The position numbers and the translations under genes were made by a program. From Nanchangia anserum (lineage in GTDB: Bacteria > Actinomycetota > Actinomycetes > Actinomycetales > Actinomycetaceae), in contig NZ_CP060506.1 in assembly GCF_015240065.1 (NCBI RefSeq), forward strand, positions 1,674,001 through 1,738,000: a stretch of 64,000 nucleotides of DNA. Reading direction: 5' to 3'. The notes under the pieces were generated by a model. The model did not search any database, was not told where the DNA came from, and worked only from the letters and a program-made list of their open reading frames with translations. Positions 19,838 to 28,981 of this stretch are shown piece by piece. Numbering within the stretch: the first letter of the stretch is position 1; each line of letters starts with the position of its first letter.

Positions 19838-20724
19838 GCACATCTCGATCCGCACACCGAGCCCCGCGCCGCGGGGCGGATACGACCGGGTCATCGGCCG
19901 TCGGCAAGGGTGCCCTGTACGCCATCCTCGTGTTCCTCACCTGCGTGTTCCTGGGTCCGATCGTCTTCATCATCATCAACTCGTTTAAGGGGCGATTCGC
20001 GATCTCCAGCTCGCCGTTCTCGCTGCCCCTGGGCGAGATGTGGGCAGGCATCACGAACTACGTCACCGGTTTGCAGCTGTCGGGCTTCTTCTCGGCGATG
20101 CTGTGGTCGTTCACCATCACCATCATTTCGGTCATCGTCATCGTCACGTTGTCGGCCATGACGGCGTACTACATCACCCGCGTGAAGCGGTGGTGGACAA
20201 CGCTGCTGTACTACCTGTTCGTCTTCTCGATGGTCATCCCGTTCCAGATGGTCATGTTCCCCACGGTCCAGATCGCCGACCGTCTCCACCTGTCGAATCC
20301 CCTGGGCATGGTCGTGCTCTACCTGGGCTTTGGCGCGGGGCTGTCGGTGTTCATGTTCTCGGGCTTCGTGAAGTCCATTCCGCTGGAAATTGAGGAGGCC
20401 GGGCGCATCGACGGGTGCAATCCGCTGCAAAACTACGCGCGGATTGTCGTGCCGATGCTCAAGCCCACGGCGATCACCGTGGCCATCCTCAATGCCATGT
20501 GGGTGTGGAATGACTACCTGCTGCCCTCGCTCGTGTTGGGGCCCTCGTCGCGATTCCGCACGATCCCCATCGTCGTTCAGTTCCTCGTTGGCTCGAACGG
20601 CAACCGCGACATGGGTGCGCTGATGGCGATGCTCGTCCTCGCGATCGTCCCCATCGTCGTGTTCTACATGTTCGCGCAGAAGTACATCATCGAGGGTGTC
20701 GTTGCCGGAGCCGTCAAAGGCTAA
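19834..20724 (+). CDS. Sugar ABC transporter permease (MalG type)
   Basis: A 296-residue permease partner of the preceding gene. A 25-residue cytoplasmic N-tail rich in Ser/Arg is followed by six predicted membrane segments. The EAA loop IPLEIEEAGRIDGCNPLQNY and the C-terminal KYIIEGVVAGAVKG are typical of MalG-like subunits. It is coupled to the first permease by ATGA. A 12-bp hairpin separates it from the lacI gene. Confidence 0.95.
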   Translation: MSTSRSAHRAPRRGADTTGSSAVGKGALYAILVFLTCVFLGPIVFIIINSFKGRFAISSSPFSLPLGEMWAGITNYVTGLQLSGFFSAMLWSFTITIISVIVIVTLSAMTAYYITRVKRWWTTLLYYLFVFSMVIPFQMVMFPTVQIADRLHLSNPLGMVVLYLGFGAGLSVFMFSGFVKSIPLEIEEAGRIDGCNPLQNYARIVVPMLKPTAITVAILNAMWVWNDYLLPSLVLGPSSRFRTIPIVVQFLVGSNGNRDMGALMAMLVLAIVPIVVFYMFAQKYIIEGVVAGAVKG

Positions 20725-20741
20725 GCGAGCCCGGAAAGGAT

Positions 20742-20769
20742 CGGCCCGCCCGCGTGAGCGGGCGGGCCG
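20742..20769. terminator. GC hairpin between permease and lacI genes
   Basis: A 12-bp perfect stem, CGGCCCGCCCGC with GCGGGCGGGCCG around a GTGA tetraloop, ends 6 nt before the lacI start codon. It may end most transporter transcripts or hold the lacI ribosome-entry region closed, keeping repressor levels low. Confidence 0.65.
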
Positions 20770-20775
20770 CACATT

Positions 20776-21816
20776 ATGACTTCCCATGTGAGAATCCAAG
20801 ACATCGCGAAAGCCTGCGGTGTCGGCGTGACGACGGTGTCACGCGCCCTGAACGATCAACCCGGTATCGCCGCCGCGACCAAGCGACGCATCCGCGAGAT
20901 GGCGCGGACCCTCGATTACCAACCCAACGAACACGCCCGCAATCTGCGCGCGTCGAATCGCGTCATCATTTCGCTCATCGTCAAAGGCCCGACGAACCCG
21001 TTCTTCCTGGAAATCCAGGATCTCGTCGATCGCGATATCCGCGCGCGAGGATACTTCCTCTCCGTCGTCCGCGTCCCCCACGCCCACGACGAGGTCGCCG
21101 CCGCGAAGGGTGCCCTCGCCGTCACCCATCCGGCGGCCATGATCTTTCTCGGCGGCTGGTTCGACCGCAGCCCCGCCGACTTCGCTCACGTCACCGTCCC
21201 CTCAGTGTTGTGCACGACGCCGTGCGCCCCGCACCTCGACGGTGCCGACTATTCCTCGGTCGCGATTGACGACAAGCGCGGCATCGCGGACGTCGTTACC
21301 CACCTTCACGCGCTGGGGCACCGCCGCATCGCGTTTCTCGGCTCCGACGTCGCCGACCGCTCGGTCGGCCACCTGCGCGAGCAGGCGTTTTCGGCGGCGC
21401 TCGCCGAGTGCGGCATACCCGGCGATACCACCCTGGTGCGTCGCGGGGACACCCAGCATGAGCCGTATTCCTACGACTACGGCTACAGCCTGGCCCATCG
21501 CCTGCTCGTCGAACGCCCCGACGTCACGGCGATCGTCGCCATGACCGACGCGCTGGCGCTGGCCGCGATTCGCGCCGCCACCGACCTCGGCCGCGTCCCC
21601 GATGACCTATCCGTCACCGGCTTCGACGGCATCGAGATCACCCGGTTTACGACCCCGCGGCTGACGACGCTCGTTCAACCCACCGAGACCATCGTGTCGG
21701 CCACGTGCGACCTGCTGTTTTCCCTCATGGAGGGCGAGGAAAACCGCCATATTCTCATTCCCGGCACGCTGCGCGTCGCCGAGTCGAGCGCGCGAGTGAA
21801 AGAGTGTGCGTCATGA
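20776..21816 (+). CDS. LacI-family transcriptional repressor
   Basis: A 346-residue repressor. The N-terminal HTH is complete: VRIQDIAKACGVGVTTVSRALNDQPGIAAATKRRI followed by the hinge ARTLDYQPNEHARNLRASN, with the hinge Leu that kinks the operator. The periplasmic-binding-protein-like core has the standard elements VIISLIVKGPTNPFF, GHRRIAFLGSDVAD, AIVAMTDALALAAIRAATDLG and DLSVTGFDGIEI. The family usually binds GAAACG-N-CGTTTC-like operators, which is what flanks the sugar promoter 3.3 kb upstream; autoregulation with the operon is likely. The inducer is presumably the imported sugar or a product of it. Confidence 0.94.
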   Translation: MTSHVRIQDIAKACGVGVTTVSRALNDQPGIAAATKRRIREMARTLDYQPNEHARNLRASNRVIISLIVKGPTNPFFLEIQDLVDRDIRARGYFLSVVRVPHAHDEVAAAKGALAVTHPAAMIFLGGWFDRSPADFAHVTVPSVLCTTPCAPHLDGADYSSVAIDDKRGIADVVTHLHALGHRRIAFLGSDVADRSVGHLREQAFSAALAECGIPGDTTLVRRGDTQHEPYSYDYGYSLAHRLLVERPDVTAIVAMTDALALAAIRAATDLGRVPDDLSVTGFDGIEITRFTTPRLTTLVQPTETIVSATCDLLFSLMEGEENRHILIPGTLRVAESSARVKECAS

Positions 21817-22457
21817 ACCGCTGGCAACGCACACTCGGCCCCGACGGGAACTTCTACGAGACGTTGGCGCTTGCCGCCGACGTCGTCATCGTCAACGCGT
21901 GCCTCATCGTGTCGTCCCTACCCATTGTTACGGCGGGCGAGGCCCAACGCCGCGCCGTCGCCGTCATTGCCCAGCTGGCCGCCGACGAGGGCTCGCGGCC
22001 GGTACGGACGTTCTTTCACGGGTTTGGGCGCGGGCGGGCGTGGGGCCGCGTGAGCGCGTGGTGGCTCGCCATGCTCGCCCTCGGTCTCGTCGCCGCCTGG
22101 ATTCTGCGAGCGCTACTCATCCTCGGCGGCGTGGGCGCGCTCGCCGCCGGTGCCGCCGTCATCGCCGGCCTCGGCCTCGTCGGTGTCGGCGGCACGTGGC
22201 TCGTCGCCATCACAGCTCACGACCCGGGCCACCCCTCGCCGTGGTCGCACGCGGCCATGTGTGCGCTTGCCCATCCCCTGCGCGGCCTGGGCATCGTCGT
22301 CGCGTGGATCTGGCCGTGGCTCGTCCTCGTGATGTGGCCGCGCGCGTGGGGCATGCTCCTGCTCTTTTACGTCGTCATCGGGTGGGCGCTGACGTGGTAC
22401 GTCATCTGGCTGTTCATCCGCGACGTCGTCGCCCCGCCCACACCCGCAGACGATTAG
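21813..22457 (+). CDS. DUF624 (YesL-like) membrane protein
   Basis: A 214-residue integral membrane protein with four to five helices. The N-terminus LGPDGNFYETLALAADVVIVNACLIVSSLPIVTAGEAQ shows the DUF624 pattern of an N-terminal segment with conserved 'SLPIVT'. The C-terminus carries several Trp-rich helices. DUF624 genes are usually next to sugar ABC transporter and glycosidase genes, and this one is coupled to lacI by an ATGA overlap. Molecular function is unknown; a role in signalling or assembly of the transporter is only inferred from the linkage. Confidence 0.85.
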   Translation: MNRWQRTLGPDGNFYETLALAADVVIVNACLIVSSLPIVTAGEAQRRAVAVIAQLAADEGSRPVRTFFHGFGRGRAWGRVSAWWLAMLALGLVAAWILRALLILGGVGALAAGAAVIAGLGLVGVGGTWLVAITAHDPGHPSPWSHAAMCALAHPLRGLGIVVAWIWPWLVLVMWPRAWGMLLLFYVVIGWALTWYVIWLFIRDVVAPPTPADD

Positions 22458-22460
22458 GCG

Positions 22461-23969
22461 CTACTGGGCACGCACCCACCCGCGTACGCTCGGCGAGGTC
22501 AGCGCGAGGATCGCCAGGACGGCGAGTGTTGCCGATATCAGCCACAGACTCGTGTGGACGGCCTGCGTTTGGACGGTCTCGATGAGGCGAACGATCGCCG
22601 TCGCCGTCATGACGAGCAGCAGCATGAGGCGCAGCCACTTGCGCCTGAGCAGCGTCCCGACGAGGCACAGCCCCATGATGGCCGTGACGACGAGGAAGCC
22701 GATTCCGGCCGCCCGCGAATCGTAGATCGTCAACGGCGCGCCCGTGTCGACCGAGGTCTGCGTCGTCAGCAGGAACCCCGCGAGCGCCAACTCGAGCATG
22801 TGCAACCCGACGAGGACGGAGGCGCCGATCATCGCCGGGGGCGGCAGGTGGTGGTCACGCACGCGCGACTTGCCGGCCTCGCGCGCCTCGTTGGCCTTTT
22901 CGCGCGAGGACCGCATGACCTTGTCGTGGTCCCACGCGCTGTCCTCGAAGTAGATGAGCCCCTCCTCGTTCATGGCGTTGACGTCGAGGACGGGCATGTG
23001 GCCGTCGGTGATGACGCGGTCGCCGCCACCGTTGCGCGAGTGGTAGGCGGTCTGGGCGTCGGCGATGACGGCGACGGACGTGATCGGGCATGAGCGGCGG
23101 ATGGAGCGCACGACGTGGTCGCGCTCGAGGTCGATGTTCTCGTCGATCTTGTGGGTGACCTGGAACGTGAACAGCGACAGCCCGACGGCCCGGTCGAAGG
23201 TCGCCGCCGCCAGCCAGTCGACGCGGTAGCCGCCGGGAAGGACCCAGTCTTCGGGGGCCGGCCAGAACCTGATGTGGTGGCGTTGGGAGGGGTCGCCGTC
23301 GACCTCTTGCTGGTAAGAGAAGGCTTGGGAGTGGCCGAAGAGGTAGAGCGGGGAGACGGGGGCCGAGGGGTAGGAGCGGCGGAAGACCGAGGCGAAGACG
23401 ATCTTCGCGGCCGAGGACAGGGTGATGTCGTCGGCCATCGTCCACCCGGCGGCGCGCATGGCCAGGTGGATGTCTTCTTCCTCGCCGAGGAATGCCAGGT
23501 TGATGGGGTCGCCGAGGATCCCGTCGGCGGTGCGCGAGCGCCCGATGTAGTAGTCGGGGACGTAGAGGATCGACAGGATCTGGTGCAGGCGCGGCAGCGC
23601 CATGTAGGTGAGGACGATCCAGAAGACGACGAGGTAGACCATGCGGGCGAGCGAGATGTGGAAGCCTTCGCGCAGCAGCACCCACGCGAGCCAGCACGTC
23701 GGGATCGCCGAGATGACGACGAAGAGGGAGTCGATGAGCTGGTAGGGCGTCCAGCGGTTCGTCACGCGCAGGGGGACCTTGCGGCCGAGCTTGTAGATGA
23801 ATTCCTCGACGTCGTCGGGGTTGTCTTGGGGCGTCGTCGGCTCGGCGACGCGTTGCGAGGCCAGCGATCTGCCGGCGGCGACAGCCGCGAGGATCGCGTC
23901 GTCGGGGTCGCGGCCGATCAGTGCGGATGCGTGTCGAACCTGCGGGGTCTGGCGGGTCTCCTCACTCAT
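22461..23969 (-). CDS. LssY_C domain membrane protein
   Basis: A 502-residue protein with an N-terminal cytoplasmic region of about 75 residues, two membrane segments ([42 protein letters not shown]), a soluble domain and four C-terminal membrane segments. The soluble part, [30 protein letters not shown] and [18 protein letters not shown], matches the LssY C-terminal domain, found fused to or near PAP2 phosphatases. No phosphatase motif is present here, so its catalytic role is doubtful. Its function is unknown. It ends 3 nt from the convergent DUF624 gene and is probably a single transcript. Confidence 0.8.
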   Translation of the reverse strand: MSEETRQTPQVRHASALIGRDPDDAILAAVAAGRSLASQRVAEPTTPQDNPDDVEEFIYKLGRKVPLRVTNRWTPYQLIDSLFVVISAIPTCWLAWVLLREGFHISLARMVYLVVFWIVLTYMALPRLHQILSILYVPDYYIGRSRTADGILGDPINLAFLGEEEDIHLAMRAAGWTMADDITLSSAAKIVFASVFRRSYPSAPVSPLYLFGHSQAFSYQQEVDGDPSQRHHIRFWPAPEDWVLPGGYRVDWLAAATFDRAVGLSLFTFQVTHKIDENIDLERDHVVRSIRRSCPITSVAVIADAQTAYHSRNGGGDRVITDGHMPVLDVNAMNEEGLIYFEDSAWDHDKVMRSSREKANEAREAGKSRVRDHHLPPPAMIGASVLVGLHMLELALAGFLLTTQTSVDTGAPLTIYDSRAAGIGFLVVTAIMGLCLVGTLLRRKWLRLMLLLVMTATAIVRLIETVQTQAVHTSLWLISATLAVLAILALTSPSVRGWVRAQ

Positions 23970-24062
23970 AGCCCCACCCTAGTCGCGCCCCACGCCGTCT
24001 CACCGACGCTCCAAAATCCGGCTCTGCCTGACAGCTGCGGTGATGCGAGACACAATAGGGCT

Positions 24063-25038
24063 ATGAAGAAAATCTTGAACTCTGCGGACACTGTCGTCAC
24101 GGAATTCCTGACGGGCTTCGCGGCGGCCCACCCCGATACCCACCGCGTTGACCTCGATCATCACCTCATCCTGCGTGCCGACGCCGGCCAGATCGACAAG
24201 GTCGGCATCGTGTCCGGCGGGGGTTCGGGCCACGAGCCGCTGCACGGGGGCTATGTGGGGCCGGGCATGTTGGATGCCGCGTGCTGCGGCGAGGTGTTTA
24301 CCTCCCCGGTCCCCGACCAGATTCTCGCGGCAACCGAGGCGGTCGACGCCGGCAAGGGCGTGCTGCACATCGTCAAGAACTACACCGGCGACGTCATGAA
24401 CTTCGAGATGGCGGCCGAGATGATTGAGGGCACGCGGGTCGAGACCGTCGTCGTCGCCGACGACGTCGCCGTGCAGGATTCGCTGTACACGACGGGTCGA
24501 CGCGGCGTGGGCGGGACCGTCTTCGTCGAGAAGATCGCCGGCGCGGTGGCCGAGAAGGGGGCGAGCCTCGACGAGGTGACGGCGGTTGCCACCGATGTCT
24601 CCGCGCGAGTTCGGTCCTTCGGCGTCGCCCTCACCTCGTGCACCGTTCCCGCGGCCGGCAAGCCGACGTTCGACTGACGAGGCCACATGGAGCTGGGGAT
24701 CGGCATCCACGGCGAACCCGGGCGCGAGCGCGTTCCCATCGCCTCCGCGCACGACCTCGCCGCCCAGTTGGCGCGCCCCATCCTCGACGATGCCGACTTC
24801 ACGAGCGATCCCGTCATCGTCATGGTCAACGGCATGGGCGCGACCCCCGCTGCTCGAGCTGTACCTGCTTTACGGGGAGGTCGCGCGGTACCTCGAGGAC
24901 CACGGTGTGACAATCGCGCGCTGCAAGGTCGGCAACTACATCACGAGTTTGGACATGGCGGGGGCCTCGCTGACGATGGCGCCGGTCACCGACGAGCTGT
25001 TGGCGGCGTGGGACGCGCCGTCGCCAGTGTTCCACTAA
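24063..25038 (+). CDS. dhaK: PTS-dependent dihydroxyacetone kinase, DhaK subunit (broken as given)
   Basis: Binds dihydroxyacetone covalently and passes it phosphate from DhaL. The N-terminus [42 protein letters not shown] and [20 protein letters not shown] are diagnostic. After GKPTFD a TGA at 24675-24677 intervenes; the next residues resume in the same frame as [12 protein letters not shown], which includes the substrate-binding His. The interval is 3 nt shorter than in the family, so three one-base losses are likely (something like DLDEADM). A further extra C in CCCCC (24844-24848) shifts the end, [19 protein letters not shown]. Corrected length is about 325 residues. The start looks leaderless (CACAAT 6 nt before the ATG). 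First gene of dhaKLM. Confidence 0.9.
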
Positions 25039-25055
25039 CGAGGGAGATCCCACTG

Positions 25056-25658
25056 ATGGCACTGAGTGTTGACCAGGCCGCGGCCTGGATGGCGAAGGCA
25101 GCGCAGCTGATCGAGGCCGACGCCGATCGACTGACCGATCTCGATCGCCAGATCGGCGACGCCGACCACGGGCTAAACGTGCGTCGCGGCTTCCGCGAGG
25201 TCGCCACGCTGGATGCCGCGGATTACCCCGATGCCGCGGCGTACCTGAAAAAGGTCGGGATGACCCTCGTCTCGAAGGTCGGCGGGGCCTCGGGTCCCCT
25301 CTACGGCACGTTCTTCCTCCGCTTCGCCCAGGCGCTGACGGGTGAGGGTGCCGGCGTCGTCGAGGCGCTAGGAGCCGGCATTGGCGGGATCCAGGCACGC
25401 GGGAAGGCCGAGGCCGGCGAGAAGACGATGCTCGAGGCCCTCCTACCGGCCTACGAGGCAGCGCAGGCGCACGCCGGCGAGCGCATGTGGGACGCCGTTG
25501 TCGCCGCTGCCGAGCGCGGTGCCGAGGCGAGCGTCGACATGGTGGCGACGAAGGGGCGCGCGTCCTATCTGGGTGAGCGCTCGCGCGGGACGATGGATCC
25601 CGGCGCGGCATCGGCCGTCCTCATTCTGCGTGCGGCCAGGGAGGCGATGGGCGCATGA
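25056..25658 (+). CDS. dhaL: Dihydroxyacetone kinase, ADP-binding DhaL subunit
   Basis: A 200-residue cytoplasmic subunit that holds a permanently bound ADP and moves phosphate from DhaM to dihydroxyacetone on DhaK. The Mg/ADP-binding Asp cluster is seen in DRQIGDADHGLNVRRGF, then KVGGASGPLYGTFFLRFA, and the C-terminal ATKGRASYLGERSRGTMDPGAASAVLI is typical of DhaL. ATG 25056 has AGGGAG upstream. It overlaps dhaM by 4 bp, so the operon is KLM in that order. Confidence 0.96.
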   Translation: MALSVDQAAAWMAKAAQLIEADADRLTDLDRQIGDADHGLNVRRGFREVATLDAADYPDAAAYLKKVGMTLVSKVGGASGPLYGTFFLRFAQALTGEGAGVVEALGAGIGGIQARGKAEAGEKTMLEALLPAYEAAQAHAGERMWDAVVAAAERGAEASVDMVATKGRASYLGERSRGTMDPGAASAVLILRAAREAMGA

Positions 25659-26752
25659 CGTGTGGACTCGTTCTCGTCGCCCATTCTCGGCCGCTGGCCG
25701 AAGCCGCGCGCGATCTCGCGCTGACGATGACCGGGGGGCGCGACATCGCCCTCGCCGTGGCTGCGGGCAGTGCTGACGGCGGCATCGGCACCGATGCGAT
25801 GGCCGTCCTCGACGCCGTGAACAGCGTGGCCGAGCGCTGCGATGACGTCCTCGTCTTCGTCGACCTGGGCTCGGCCATCATGAGCGCGCAAACGGCGCTG
25901 GAGTTCGCCGAGCCCGACGTCGCCGCCCGCACACACATCTCGCGCGCACCCCTGGTCGAGGGCGTCGTCGCAGCGGCGGCAAAGGCGGCGTTGGGCACCG
26001 ACTGGCGCGGCGTCGAGGCCGAGGCCCGCCGCGGCCTCAAACCCAAGGAAACGCTCGTTGACGACGACCTCGCCGCCGATCCGACCCCGACGGTCGATGA
26101 CGTCGACACCGTCGCTGACGAGGGCCTGACCGATCCGCCCCCGGACCCGTTTTCTCCGCTGCTGCCGCGCATGGAATACACCCTGGATCTCAACCCCGAG
26201 GGCTACGTGTCAACCGGCGAGGCCGCCCGCGAGCTCGAGCGTTTCGAGGTGGCGCGCGCCCGCGCCGCGGCCGCGCTGGAGCGAATCGCGCGTTCCTACG
26301 ACGATACGACGGAGGCCGGACGCGAGATCGCGACGATCGTGCGCATGATCGTCGCCCTCGTCAACGACCGGAGGCTATCGCGTATGGCCGCGGCCGATCT
26401 GGCCGAGACGCCCGATGCGTTCCGCGTCGTCGAGGAGCGTCTGGATTCCCTGGCCGGGAAGATCGCGGCTGCCCCGACCTCGCAGTTGCGCGAGCAGTCG
26501 ATCGACGTTCGCCTCGTGTCCCGCCTCATCCTCGGCGCGCTGGCCGAACAGCCGCTGGCTGGCGTGGCAAACGGGCGCGAAATCACGACGCCGTGCGTCA
26601 TCGTCCTGCCCGAGCTCGACGCCATTTCGGCGGCGCTGCTGCGACCGGGACCGGTGACGGGGGTCGAGGTTCACGGCTATAGCGATACCGGGCACGGCCC
26701 GAACATCGCGCGACTGCTGGGCGTTCCCGTGCGGGCGGTGGCTCGCGACTAG
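25655..26752 (+). CDS. dhaM: PTS phosphocarrier DhaM: EIIA-Man-like domain plus an EI-N-like part
   Basis: A 365-residue phosphotransfer protein that relays phosphate from PEP/PTS to DhaL. The EIIA-Man-like N-terminus (about 1-125) has LVAHSRPLAEAARDLAL with the phosphorylated His at residue 10, then DGGIGTDAMAVLDAVN and DLGSAIMSAQTALEF. A Pro/Asp-rich linker follows to about 170. Residues from about 175 to 365 look like the N-terminal part of Enzyme I: a helical stretch and a swivelling-domain end GYSDTGHGPNIARLLGVPV with a His where EI carries its catalytic one. In E. coli DhaM an HPr domain sits between the two; I see none here, although the protein is too short to fit a normal HPr. It ends tail-to-tail with mutT1. 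Confidence 0.88.
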   Translation: MTCGLVLVAHSRPLAEAARDLALTMTGGRDIALAVAAGSADGGIGTDAMAVLDAVNSVAERCDDVLVFVDLGSAIMSAQTALEFAEPDVAARTHISRAPLVEGVVAAAAKAALGTDWRGVEAEARRGLKPKETLVDDDLAADPTPTVDDVDTVADEGLTDPPPDPFSPLLPRMEYTLDLNPEGYVSTGEAARELERFEVARARAAAALERIARSYDDTTEAGREIATIVRMIVALVNDRRLSRMAAADLAETPDAFRVVEERLDSLAGKIAAAPTSQLREQSIDVRLVSRLILGALAEQPLAGVANGREITTPCVIVLPELDAISAALLRPGPVTGVEVHGYSDTGHGPNIARLLGVPVRAVARD

Positions 26753-27774
26753 ACGCGCACGGTTTCCAGGTCGACGACGCGGTCCCTCGGGTCCGCGTCG
26801 TCGGCGTATCGGGCCAGATGGACGACGAGGGCTTCGGCCGTGTGCAGCAGCGGGTCGCCCTGGGGCAGTAGCCGCGACAACCGGTTGGGGGTGTAGGGGG
26901 CGAGTTCCCCGACGAGAGCGGGGATCGTCGGGCGGTGCACGCACACGACGGTGTTCGCTCCCTCGGGGGTGATGAGGCCGCGGTAGGCCGCCCGCAATGC
27001 GGCGGGATCGTTCTTCGCCTCGTCCTCGGTCAACTCGGGCGCCATGTCCATCGGTGCCCCCGTCAGCGTCGCGTAGGGGGCCAGCGTTGCCAGGCAGCGC
27101 CGCCACGGCGAGGTGACGAGGTGGTCGACCCCGTAGGCCGACAGCACGGCGCTCACGCGGCCCACCTGGTAGACGCCCCGGCGGGCGAGGGGGCGCTGGC
27201 TTTCGGGCTGGTCCGCCCACTCGCTGCGCTTGATCGCCTTGGCGTGGCGAAGCACCAGCAAGCTGCGCGTGGCCAAGCGGCCCGCATCGAGGCGGGTGAG
27301 AAGCTCGCTGAGGAGACGCCGATCGCCGCGGCGAGTCAGCAGGCGCATGGCCTTGGCGGGCTTGACCCATCGGACCCGATCGATTTCGCGCTCAGGCGCC
27401 CGCTCGGCCGGTGCCCGCGCCAGTAGTGGTGCCTGGGCCAGGTCCGGGGTGGCGATCCAGTAGTGGACTTCCTTCGTCGTGTTGCGCCCGAGCTTGTAGC
27501 GCTGCATCGTCAGCCGCGGTCCTAAGCGGACGGGCACCCCGGTTTCCTCCTCGACCTCGCGCGTCGCGCACGCGACGATGTGCTCGCCCGGTTCCTGCTT
27601 GCCCTTGGGCCACGACCAGTCGCCGTACTTGGGCCGGTGCACGATGAGGACTTCGATGGATTTGTGGGTGAGTGCGCTCGGATCGGCATCCGTGCCCTCG
27701 GCGATGCGCCAGACTACGGCGCCGCCTGCGCGAACGACGCGCGAGGGCGGCGGTGTTGGGCGCGGGCCGGGCAT
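26749..27774 (-). CDS. mutT1: MutT1-type fusion: Nudix hydrolase plus histidine phosphatase
   Basis: A 341-residue two-domain enzyme of the actinobacterial MutT1 kind, which removes oxidised nucleotides such as 8-oxo-(d)GTP or diadenosine polyphosphates. The Nudix box is complete: GKQEPGEHIVACATREVEEETG (Gx5Ex7REUxEExGU) at about residues 58-80. The C-terminal half starts SLLVLRHAKAIKRSEW, the RHG-type phosphohistidine motif of the phosphoglycerate mutase superfamily, with HLVTSPWRRCLATLAPYA and a second His in VCVHRPTIPAL. Start ATG 27774 is preceded by GGAGGAG. Upstream lies a 295-nt non-coding leader. Confidence 0.92.
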   Translation of the reverse strand: MPGPRPTPPPSRVVRAGGAVVWRIAEGTDADPSALTHKSIEVLIVHRPKYGDWSWPKGKQEPGEHIVACATREVEEETGVPVRLGPRLTMQRYKLGRNTTKEVHYWIATPDLAQAPLLARAPAERAPEREIDRVRWVKPAKAMRLLTRRGDRRLLSELLTRLDAGRLATRSLLVLRHAKAIKRSEWADQPESQRPLARRGVYQVGRVSAVLSAYGVDHLVTSPWRRCLATLAPYATLTGAPMDMAPELTEDEAKNDPAALRAAYRGLITPEGANTVVCVHRPTIPALVGELAPYTPNRLSRLLPQGDPLLHTAEALVVHLARYADDADPRDRVVDLETVRV

Positions 27775-28068
27775 ACGTACTCCTCCACGTGGCGAGCCGA
27801 GACAGATCAGTTTCTTCTCATGGTAGCGAGTTGGCTGCGCCCTCGCCGGCCTCTATGTCCCACGCAGACATAAGGCGAGGACCCGAGCTGTGCGCCCGGG
27901 CCCTCGCCCATGTTCCCCATCTCAAAGAAGCACTCTGTCTCTCGCTAGGCGTTTCTCCTCTTCTCATGTCCCCTACGTCGTCGGGCTTGGCCCGATCGAT
28001 GTCTTTTACTGTAGGGAGCGCCCCTGGTGAGACCCCGGAACGAAGCTGGGAATTGCCTAGGAAATAAG
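27775..28068 (-). other. 294-nt non-coding leader of mutT1 with hairpins
   Basis: No convincing gene. It holds an 11-bp stem with one mismatch (27874-27885 with 27897-27908, GGCGAGGACCCG against its complement), a TATGTC/GACATA hairpin just before it, and TCGGGC-TTG-GCCCGA at 27981-27995. The central part is visibly A+T richer than its surroundings. It may be a 5' leader or an independent small RNA. Confidence 0.4.
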
Positions 28069-28870
28069 TCAGCAGGAGCACTCGCCGTCGTCGACGACGG
28101 GATTTTCCAGCTCACCGATGTCCTCGACATGGACGGTGACGGTGTCGCCGGAGACGATGGGGCCGACGCCGGCGGGCGTCCCCGTGAGGATGACGTCGCC
28201 GGGCATGAGGGTGAACGCGGCGGAGGCGTACGCGATGAGCTCCTCGATGCCGCGCACCATATCGCCGGTGGACCCGTCTTGGACGATCTCGCCGTTGACG
28301 CGCGTCGTCACCTGCTTCGGCCCGCGCTGCCACTCCTCGACGGGAACGATCCACGGCCCTAGCGGGCACGCCGTGTCGAAGCCCTTCGCGCGCGCCCACT
28401 GTCCATCCGAGCGCTGGGCGTCGCGCACGGAGACGTCGTTGGCGCACGTGAAGCCAGCGATGACGTCCCACGCGCGCTCGGCGGGAATATCCTTGGCGCG
28501 GGTACCGATGACGACGGCCAATTCGCCCTCGTAGTGGACGATCTCGGCCCAGCGGGGGCGCACGATGGGGTGGCCGGGGCCGACGACGGTATTCGGCGTC
28601 TTGAAGAACAGCACCGGGGTTGGCGGCACTTCACCGTGCATTTCCTCGGCGTGCTTGGCGTAGTTCTTCGCCACGGCGATGACCTTCGAGGGGCGGCACG
28701 GCGCCAGCAGCTCGACGGAGTCGTAGTCGATGGACTCGCCCGGCTCGGTCGCGGCGGGGGTCGGCATCGGCGGCGAAGAGATCGCCAGAGAGGGGAAAGA
28801 CCAGGCCAGCCGCGGTATCGACCCAGGCGTAGGGGCGGGAATCGGGAAGATTGATGCGCGCAAGTTTCAT
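28069..28870 (-). CDS. Fumarylacetoacetate hydrolase-family protein (one frameshift as given)
   Basis: Metal-dependent C-C hydrolase or isomerase/decarboxylase fold. The true start is ATG 28870 (KLARINLPDSRPYAWVDTAAGLVFPL); an extra G in the GGGGG at 28756-28760 (CCCCC on this strand) breaks the frame, after which it reads IDYDSVELLAPCRPSKVIAVAKNYAKHAEE. The FAH-fold motifs VLFFKTPNTVVGPG, VHYEGELAVVIG (metal-binding Glu), GFTCANDVSVRDAQ, AKGFDTACPLGPWIV and PGDVILTGTPAGVGP are clear. Corrected length 266 residues fits bacterial FAH proteins. The substrate is unknown. It may share transcription with the downstream mutT1 unit, but 294 nt separate them. Confidence 0.9.
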
Positions 28871-28981
28871 GTGAGCCAGCCTACACTTCGGCGATTTCGC
28901 GGGTGTGGCCGGACCACGGCGATGCGACTCCCGTCGGGCCGAACGGCCATTTTTTGCTGAAATTCCGCGTATTTTGGGTAT

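Noticed and set aside
24675-24677. Reading the DhaK TGA as a recoding site (selenocysteine or readthrough)
   Set aside because: The interval is 3 nt shorter than in the family and the gene has another one-base indel downstream; nearby base losses explain it more simply, and there is no recognised SECIS context.
27818-28081. Minus-strand frame of 87 codons in the mutT1 leader
   Set aside because: Low-complexity, no ribosome site, no recognised fold; overlaps the hairpins.
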